Below are positions 6,267 through 10,335 of a stretch of 10,335 nucleotides of DNA, piece by piece. The notes under the pieces are model-generated. The model had not been told where the DNA came from. It ran no database searches and saw only the letters and a program-made list of their open reading frames with translations. The DNA comes from Candidatus Sulfotelmatobacter sp. (GTDB lineage: Bacteria; Acidobacteriota; Terriglobia; Terriglobales; Acidobacteriaceae): positions 1-10,335 of the forward strand of contig JASIEN010000228.1 in assembly GCA_030045935.1 (NCBI GenBank), given 5' to 3'. The stretch's first letter is position 1, and every line of letters begins with the position of its first letter. The position numbers were made by a program, and so were the translations under genes.

Positions 6267-7886
6267 TTAATGTGTTGCAGGCGAACCAGCAGCGGCAACC
6301 CAATAAAACTCCAAGTGCTGCGGAGTGAAGTGATCGAGAAGCACCGTCCGCCGGCTCGGCAAAAGCCTGGCGACCAGAACTTCCGAATTTTCGGCGATGA
6401 TGAGAACGTGCTCCTGCTGCGGAATATTCCCCCAATCGTAGTGAGCGGGCGGCTGATTCTGATAGAACGTGATCCCGTATTCGAGTTCGCGCGTAGGGCG
6501 GTAAACGGCCAGTGGCAACGGATGAGTTTCCATGTTTGCAATTTCCCGCACCAGCGGCCGCGCCGAAAGCGTGCGATCCAGGTCGGTCGATCCCAGTTTT
6601 AAAACTGCTGCCACGGTGAGAACCACCGGGATTAGGGTGACGAACCGCAGCATTCGTAATCCGGCGTTGCTGACAAGCGTGAGGGCAACCCCCACGCACA
6701 CGACAAACGTAATCGTGACTGCCACAAACATCGGTCTTCCTCCTGGCAAACGGTGTTGCTCAAGAATGTAGGCAATCAGCAGCGCGGGAAGAATTGGTGC
6801 GGAAGCAACCAGCGCATGCGGCACGGCGAGCCATTTCCGGACGGGGGGTCCCGCGTTCTCTTTCAAATGGCGCTGAAGATAATTCACCAGTAACATCGCA
6901 CCTGCGGGAACCGCAGGCAGAATATAACCCGGCAGTTTGGATTGTGAGATCGAGAAAAATATTACCGGCACGATCAGCCAGCACGCTGAAAAGATGCCGA
7001 ACTGTTTTGAGACCTCGGCAGTTGCGATTTTTGTCTTCCAACCGCGGAGGCTCTCAACAAAGGCAGCGATTACAAAAACAGTCCAGGGACTCAGGGCCAG
7101 CAACGTAACCGGCAGGTAATACCAAACTGGCTCAAGGTGGTGATAGAGATTCTGAGAGTAACGCTCGAAGTTGTGCTGAACAATGAAATCCTGAAAGAAC
7201 GCTGGGTTCCGCAACTGTACGGCGATATACCAGGGGAATGCGATAAGACAGAACAAAACGATTCCGGGGATCCAGAGCATTCGCACAACAACTTTCCATT
7301 CGCGAACAGCGGCGGCGTAAACAACGATGATCAGCCCAGCCAGAAACGGCGCGACCGGACCTTTGGCGAGCGTTCCTAACGCCATGCAGATATAAAAAGC
7401 TGCAAGGTAGATCCTTTCCTCACTTTCACGCCAAGCCCACCAGGCCAACATTCCAACGGTGAAGGCTGCGGTGAGAGCCATGTCCATGGAGGCGGCGCGA
7501 GCATATCCAATGATGCCGGCGCAGGCGGCGGTGATCAGAGCGCCATCCAGTTCGAACCCGCGGCGAAGGCGGCGCAGGAAGAAGTAGATGGCTACAACCA
7601 TCAGGCTGGCGTCGATCACCGATGGTAAACGCGCTGCCCAGTCGCTGACGCCGAAAATCTTATAAGCGAGGATTGCTTGCCAGTAATAGAGCGGCGGCTT
7701 CTCCAACCAGGGCTCGCCGCCCAGCATCGGCGTGATCCACTCGTGATGCTCGAACATTTCCCGCGCCACTTGTGCATAGCGTGGTTCGTCAGCGCCGATG
7801 AGGCCAAACTGCGCCAGGCCGTAGAGAAAAAGGAAGGCGCAGAAACCCGCGATAAGTAACGCATCAGTTCTTGTGCGATTGGTCAT
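6267..7886 (-). CDS. GT39 / ArnT-like (PMT_2) membrane glycosyltransferase
   Basis: 539 residues, the usual length for the family. It is a polytopic GT-C enzyme that moves a sugar from a polyprenyl-phosphate donor to lipid A, protein or another acceptor on the periplasmic face. The first luminal loop carries the catalytic-type acidic motif DEPRYA (33-38), followed by EKPPLYYW (62-69), the hallmark of ArnT-like members. Further family blocks are GTLAKGP (171-177), FPWY (217-220) and SKLPGY (316-321). About eleven to twelve helices precede a soluble C-terminal domain (about 435-539). The acceptor sugar and target are not predictable. The start is ATG 7886, without a good Shine-Dalgarno site. 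Upstream lies a double-palindrome element that separates it from the CBU_0592-type gene. Confidence 0.9.
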   Translation of the reverse strand: MTNRTRTDALLIAGFCAFLFLYGLAQFGLIGADEPRYAQVAREMFEHHEWITPMLGGEPWLEKPPLYYWQAILAYKIFGVSDWAARLPSVIDASLMVVAIYFFLRRLRRGFELDGALITAACAGIIGYARAASMDMALTAAFTVGMLAWWAWRESEERIYLAAFYICMALGTLAKGPVAPFLAGLIIVVYAAAVREWKVVVRMLWIPGIVLFCLIAFPWYIAVQLRNPAFFQDFIVQHNFERYSQNLYHHLEPVWYYLPVTLLALSPWTVFVIAAFVESLRGWKTKIATAEVSKQFGIFSACWLIVPVIFFSISQSKLPGYILPAVPAGAMLLVNYLQRHLKENAGPPVRKWLAVPHALVASAPILPALLIAYILEQHRLPGGRPMFVAVTITFVVCVGVALTLVSNAGLRMLRFVTLIPVVLTVAAVLKLGSTDLDRTLSARPLVREIANMETHPLPLAVYRPTRELEYGITFYQNQPPAHYDWGNIPQQEHVLIIAENSEVLVARLLPSRRTVLLDHFTPQHLEFYWVAAAGSPATH

Positions 7887-7953
7887 GCAGCAGGAAATGT
7901 AAGGAAGAAGGTCGTCGAAGCTTTCAATTGCCGATCAGCGCGAGACCCCTCGC

Positions 7954-7999
7954 CCCTCGGCTGAAGCCGGGGGCCTACCCGAAAGCGCGAGGCTTCGGG
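7954..7999. repeat. Double-palindrome (REP/BIME-like) intergenic element
   Basis: Two hairpins lie side by side between the CBU_0592-type gene and the glycosyltransferase gene. Hairpin 1 pairs CCCTCGGC (7954-7961) with GCCGGGGG (7966-7973) around a TGAA loop, eight pairs including one G-T wobble. Hairpin 2 pairs CCCGAA (7978-7983) with TTCGGG (7994-7999), extended by GC/GC past a bulged A, with loop GCGAG. Neither is followed by a T-run on either strand, so this is more like a dispersed palindromic repeat than a terminator. Other copies are not visible in the window. Confidence 0.55.
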
Positions 8000-8043
8000 T
8001 TGACCCCGTTTGAGAGAACTTGCTCTTCGATAAAAACCAGCGG

Positions 8044-8295
8044 TCAATTGGCCACCCTCCTCGGCCGCAACAGCGCATATATGCTGATCAGCGTCCATAC
8101 GCTCTCCAGGATTATGAAGCCGATCTGGAAGGGATGAAACGCGATATAGCACAGAATCGCCGATCCAACCGCATTCAAAACGTTATAGTTGATCGAGCGG
8201 GGGTTCATCCATCCCATCTGGTGGCCAACATATGCGATCAGAATCAGTAATGCTCCCAAAAAGCCCGCTATCTGTCTTACCAGTGCCATGTCCAT
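8044..8295 (-). CDS. CBU_0592-like small membrane protein
   Basis: 83 residues from ATG 8295; a second ATG two codons later (8289) is an equally possible start. Three hydrophobic segments are seen: about 8-24 (IAGFLGALLILIAYVGH), 38-52 (YNVLNAVGSAILCYI) and 57-76 (QIGFIILESVWTLISIYALL). The pattern of a polar Asn/Ser turn between helices 1 and 2 and a Glu inside helix 3 (FIILESVWT) is typical of the small CBU_0592 family, whose function is unknown. The frame stays open upstream to 8451, but that part overlaps nrnA antiphase and has non-protein-like composition. It starts 49 bp after the nrnA stop and could be read from that operon or from its own promoter. Confidence 0.75.
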   Translation of the reverse strand: MDMALVRQIAGFLGALLILIAYVGHQMGWMNPRSINYNVLNAVGSAILCYIAFHPFQIGFIILESVWTLISIYALLRPRRVAN

Positions 8296-8302
8296 GAGAT
8301 TG

Positions 8303-8308
8303 ATTGTA
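8303..8308 (-). promoter_or_regulatory. Possible -10 element (TACAAT) just before the CBU_0592-like gene
   Basis: On the - strand TACAAT is followed by only seven bases and then ATG 8295, which would give a leaderless or nearly leaderless transcript. There is no Shine-Dalgarno site. A short inverted repeat, CGCAC/GTGCG (8309-8313 and 8321-8325), sits immediately upstream. No good -35 box is seen, so this is a weak call. Confidence 0.25.
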
Positions 8309-8344
8309 CGCACCCTCGGAGTGCGAGTGCGGTGCTTGCGCGGA

Positions 8345-9292
8345 TTAGTGTATGGAAGATCCGCTGTGCAGCAGATCGAGGACTTGTTGCACCGCGACCG
8401 CCAGCGGCCCATCCAGTGCACAGCCGCTGGCGCATTCATGTCCGCCGCCACCGAAGCGCTCGGCTATGCGTGAGACATCCAACTTGCCTTTGCTGCGCAG
8501 GCTGACACGGCAGCGGCCATCAGAAAGTTCTCGAAAAAACGCAGCCACTTCAACTTCTCCGATCGACAAAACGTAATTGACCAGCCCCTCACAATCTTCG
8601 TCTTTCGCGGCGCAGCGCTGCATCTGTTGCAGCGTCACCCAAGCCCACCCTACGTGGTTCTTGATGTTGAGATTGCCAAGAGCTGCGCCGAGCAATCTCA
8701 TCTTCGCGGCGGAATGAGCAAAATAGATGTTGCGGGCGCAATGCGAGGGATCAGCACCCGCCAGAACGAGTTCACGTGCCAGCGCAAACGTGTGCTGGTT
8801 CGTTCCCTGAAACATGAATGAGCCCGTATCGGTCATCAACGCCGTGTAAAGGCAGGTCGCAATTTCCGGAGAGAACTGCGCTCCCGCTTCCCGCGCCAAT
8901 CTGAAAACCATTTCGGCTGTGGCCACCGCGTGGGGATCGATCCAGTTGACGTGAGCAAAAGGCCGCCCGCTCATGTGGTGGTCAATGTTGATCAGAAAGC
9001 GGCTTTCCAAGCCTTCCAGCCGAGTGCGATGAACGCTGTCGCATTCGAGAATGATCGCGGCTTCGTAGTTCCCGTCCACGCGGCTGGCCTGCAGCACTTG
9101 GTCCGCAAAAGGTAATGCCCGATAGATGCGGGGCACGCCATCGTGCAGCACTACGTCGGCCTGCTTGCCCAGTGCGCGCAGAACCTGGCAGCAGGCCAGC
9201 GCCGAGCCCACGGCATCGCCGTCGGGCCGCGCGTGCGAGGTCAGCACGAACCGGTGTCGCTGTTCGATTTGCTGAAGAACGTCTTGCAGCAT
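8345..9292 (-). CDS. nrnA: DHH/DHHA1 phosphoesterase, NrnA-like (oligoribonuclease / pAp phosphatase)
   Basis: 315 residues, normal for NrnA. Such enzymes degrade very short RNA oligonucleotides and, in many bacteria, dephosphorylate 3'-phosphoadenosine 5'-phosphate, in the cytoplasm with Mn2+. The metal motifs are all present: SHARPDGDAVGS (19-30; H20, D24, D26), ILECD (D85), the DHH signature NIDHHMSG (102-109), TAEMVF (125-130) and ALMTDTGSF (151-159; D155). The C-terminal DHHA1 domain has the substrate-binding RFGGGGHECASG (279-290). The start is ATG 9292, two bases after the rbfA stop; GGAAGG inside the rbfA end, eight bases upstream, can serve as ribosome binding site. The infB-DUF503-rbfA-nrnA order is conserved in many bacteria and supports the assignment. 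Confidence 0.92.
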   Translation of the reverse strand: MLQDVLQQIEQRHRFVLTSHARPDGDAVGSALACCQVLRALGKQADVVLHDGVPRIYRALPFADQVLQASRVDGNYEAAIILECDSVHRTRLEGLESRFLINIDHHMSGRPFAHVNWIDPHAVATAEMVFRLAREAGAQFSPEIATCLYTALMTDTGSFMFQGTNQHTFALARELVLAGADPSHCARNIYFAHSAAKMRLLGAALGNLNIKNHVGWAWVTLQQMQRCAAKDEDCEGLVNYVLSIGEVEVAAFFRELSDGRCRVSLRSKGKLDVSRIAERFGGGGHECASGCALDGPLAVAVQQVLDLLHSGSSIH

Positions 9293-9294
9293 TC

Positions 9295-9684
9295 CTACGC
9301 CTTCCGCTCGCCTGAATTGGCGCGTTTATTTTTCTTTCTTGTGCGCGCCAACAACTCTTCCACCCGGGCCTTATCGCGTTCTGAACGATCCAGCCTGAAA
9401 ATCAGTTCGGGCGCGCGCCGCAAACGCAAGCGCGACGCCAACTCGTGCCGTAAATACTCGCGTGCAGCCTCCAGGCCCTCCAGACTACGATCCGCCTCAC
9501 GGTCGTCGCCCTCCACATCGACCAGAACTTGCGCCGAGCGGCCGTCTTCCGCCAAGATCACACCCGTCACGCCAACCAGCCCGATGCGAGGATCGGCCAG
9601 TTCACCTTCGACAAGAGTTTCGATCTCCTCGCGCAGCGCCTCACCCAAGCGACCACGATGATGTTTTGCGCCGCGCCGTTCCAA
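9295..9684 (-). CDS. rbfA: 30S ribosome-binding factor RbfA
   Basis: 129 residues, close to the usual 110-130. RbfA binds the 30S subunit late in assembly, near the 5' helix of 16S rRNA, and is needed for its maturation. Family features in order: a basic start, GEALREEIETLVEGELADPR (14-33), the strand VTGVILAEDGRSAQVLVDV, then an RXYLRHELASRLRLRRAPEL block and FRLDRS near residue 100 (the KH-like fold). A basic, Lys/Arg-rich tail ends the protein. The start is TTG 9684: it has GGAG six bases upstream, the frame upstream has no ATG or GTG before a stop, and no later start would keep the first helix. It lies in the infB-DUF503-rbfA-nrnA cluster, 131 bp downstream of the DUF503 gene and 2 bp upstream of nrnA. 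Confidence 0.93.
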   Translation of the reverse strand: MERRGAKHHRGRLGEALREEIETLVEGELADPRIGLVGVTGVILAEDGRSAQVLVDVEGDDREADRSLEGLEAAREYLRHELASRLRLRRAPELIFRLDRSERDKARVEELLARTRKKNKRANSGERKA

Positions 9685-9815
9685 TTCTGGCTCCGAAGAT
9701 AAAACGCAAGAGCATATCAGAAAACTGCCCGGTTGTGATCAGCCAAGAAGTGTCATTGTCGCGCAGTTGACGCAGAATACGGTAAGTACAGAAGTAACAG
9801 GCAGATGACTGGGGG

Positions 9816-10103
9816 CTAGAGGAACTCCACAAACGAATCGGCAACCTCTGCGCCATGATTGTTCGCAATACGCGTGGCCGCACGCTCGACGTTTTTCATC
9901 AGTCCGTCGAGATAATCGCGCGAGTCGGAGATGGCAACGACGCCAATGGTTGCTCGGTTCCAGATGTTGCTCGGCTCAATCTCGGCGACCGACACGTTAA
10001 AGCTCGCACGCAGGCGGTCTTTGAGACTGCGCACGACTTGCCGTTTGTCCTTGAGCGATTGCGCCGCTTCGATGTGGAGTTCGAGGGTAAGAGAGGCGAT
10101 CAT
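9816..10103 (-). CDS. DUF503 (YlxP-like) protein
   Basis: 95 residues from ATG 10103. DUF503 proteins are small ferredoxin-like-fold proteins found between infB and rbfA in many bacteria; a role in ribosome or RNA metabolism is assumed from that position. The core LTLELHIEAAQSLKDKRQVV (about 5-24), with the SLKDKR signature, and the following VAEIEPSNIWNRATIGVVAIS block (about 39-59) are diagnostic. Family members usually start at the Met just before the first strand, here ATG 10103. An in-frame ATG at 10112 would add Met-Ala-Glu, but that codon lies inside the heptad repeat (10107-10180) and may be a by-product of it. Neither start has a good Shine-Dalgarno site. The 131-bp gap to rbfA holds no recognised gene or clear promoter. 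Confidence 0.9.
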   Translation of the reverse strand: MIASLTLELHIEAAQSLKDKRQVVRSLKDRLRASFNVSVAEIEPSNIWNRATIGVVAISDSRDYLDGLMKNVERAATRIANNHGAEVADSFVEFL

Positions 10104-10106
10104 TTC

Positions 10107-10180
10107 AGCCATCAGCTTTCAGCTATCAGCCGTCAGCGATTTGTTCTTTGCTGAAAGCTGAGAGCTGATGGCTGAAAGCT
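10107..10180. repeat. Inverted pair of heptad arrays (AGCYNTC), copy C
   Basis: It lies between infB and the DUF503 gene. On the + strand, units AGCCATC (10107), AGCTTTC (10114), AGCTATC (10121) and AGCCGTC (10128) are followed by AGC. On the - strand, from 10180 down, come AGCTTTC, AGCCATC, AGCTCTC and AGCTTTC, again ending in AGC. The two 31-bp arms agree at 24 positions in the symmetric register. They can slip by one unit to 22 of 24 paired, leaving a 19-nt loop. The array edge is one base from the infB stop codon, and the other end overlaps the upstream ATG of the DUF503 gene. Confidence 0.85.
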
Positions 10181-10181
10181 C

Positions 10182-10335
10182 TTACGCAATCACTTCCGCC
10201 GCAATTCTCTCCGTCACAAATGCTTCGATCACGTCACCGATTTTGATGTCGCCGTAGTTCGCGATCGAAATACCGCACTCCATACCATTGTGAACTTCCT
10301 TGGCGTCGTCTTTGAAGCGTCGCAGCGAAGCCACT
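10182..10335 (-). CDS. infB: Translation initiation factor IF-2, C-terminal end (5' part outside window)
   Basis: Reading the - strand into the TAA at 10184-10182 gives 50 residues that begin VASLRRFKDDAKEV and continue through NGMECGISIANYGDIKIGD to the end. This matches the C terminus of domain IV (C2) of IF-2, the fMet-tRNA-binding part: the SLRRFKDD block, the NG-x-E-C-G-I turn and the GDVIEAF strand are all characteristic. IF-2 is the GTPase that brings initiator tRNA to the 30S subunit; the GTPase domains are outside the window. A DUF503 gene, rbfA and nrnA follow on the same strand, the standard order. The gap to the DUF503 gene is filled by a heptad inverted repeat, which could affect downstream expression. 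Confidence 0.93.
   Translation of the reverse strand, partial: VASLRRFKDDAKEVHNGMECGISIANYGDIKIGDVIEAFVTERIAAEVIA

Noticed and set aside
7954..7999. Rho-independent terminator of the CBU_0592-like gene
   Set aside because: The stems are strong, but no T-run follows on either strand; a repeat element is the better description.
8296..8451. Upstream extension of the CBU_0592-like gene
   Set aside because: The added 52 residues overlap nrnA in another frame and are Cys/Arg-rich, without family resemblance.
9685..9815. A small gene or promoter in the 131-bp gap between the DUF503 gene and rbfA
   Set aside because: The possible frames are short and run into the neighbours out of phase; a TATGCT hexamer has no -35 partner at a suitable distance.
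10107..10180. CRISPR array
   Set aside because: The units are 7 bp with no unique spacers and occur in opposed orientation; there are no cas genes.

Overview
The window looks like a chromosomal piece of an Acidobacteriota-type genome. The grounds are moderate to high GC, a M24 peptidase directly followed by a DUF6677-like membrane protein, an infB-DUF503-rbfA-nrnA cluster, frequent weak Shine-Dalgarno sites and TTG/GTG starts. This assignment is inference from gene content, not a database match. No phage, plasmid, IS transposase, CRISPR array, tRNA or rRNA was recognised. The genes are mostly housekeeping or single-copy metabolic types.

Left part (1-3256): the 3' part of a POT-like MFS transporter and an AlkD-type DNA glycosylase run on the + strand, probably as one unit (29 bp apart). 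They converge on a DUF1624/HGSNAT-like membrane acyltransferase on the - strand, and the two 3' ends overlap by 10 bp. A short divergent intergenic region (3089-3256) separates that gene from the next + strand unit.

Middle (3257-5200): an M24 aminopeptidase, a DUF6677-like membrane protein coupled to it by a TGATG overlap, and a 60-residue two-helix membrane protein, all on +. From 5201 on, every gene is on the - strand: a double-GNAT acetyltransferase (5201-6145), a GT39/ArnT-like glycosyltransferase (6267-7886) and a small CBU_0592-type membrane protein (8044-8295).

Right part (8345-10335, - strand): the classical translation and ribosome-maturation cluster. In transcription order it is infB (only the last 50 residues are in the window), DUF503/YlxP-like, rbfA and a DHH-family NrnA-like phosphoesterase. 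The pseudouridine synthase truB, often next in this cluster, is not present; the small membrane protein and the glycosyltransferase follow instead.

The most unusual signal is a family of degenerate 7-bp tandem repeats (core AGCYNTC, with a CTAG-rich variant) at three intergenic sites: 4846-4876, 5084-5200 and 10107-10180. Four array edges lie 0-3 bp from a stop codon. The 10107-10180 copy is an inverted pair of arrays that can fold into a long hairpin, and it supplies the upstream ATG of the DUF503 gene. The 5084-5200 copy is a roughly 113-bp segment bounded by imperfect 19-bp inverted repeats. A second, unrelated double-palindrome element lies at 7954-7999. No gene-free stretch exceeds 170 bp.
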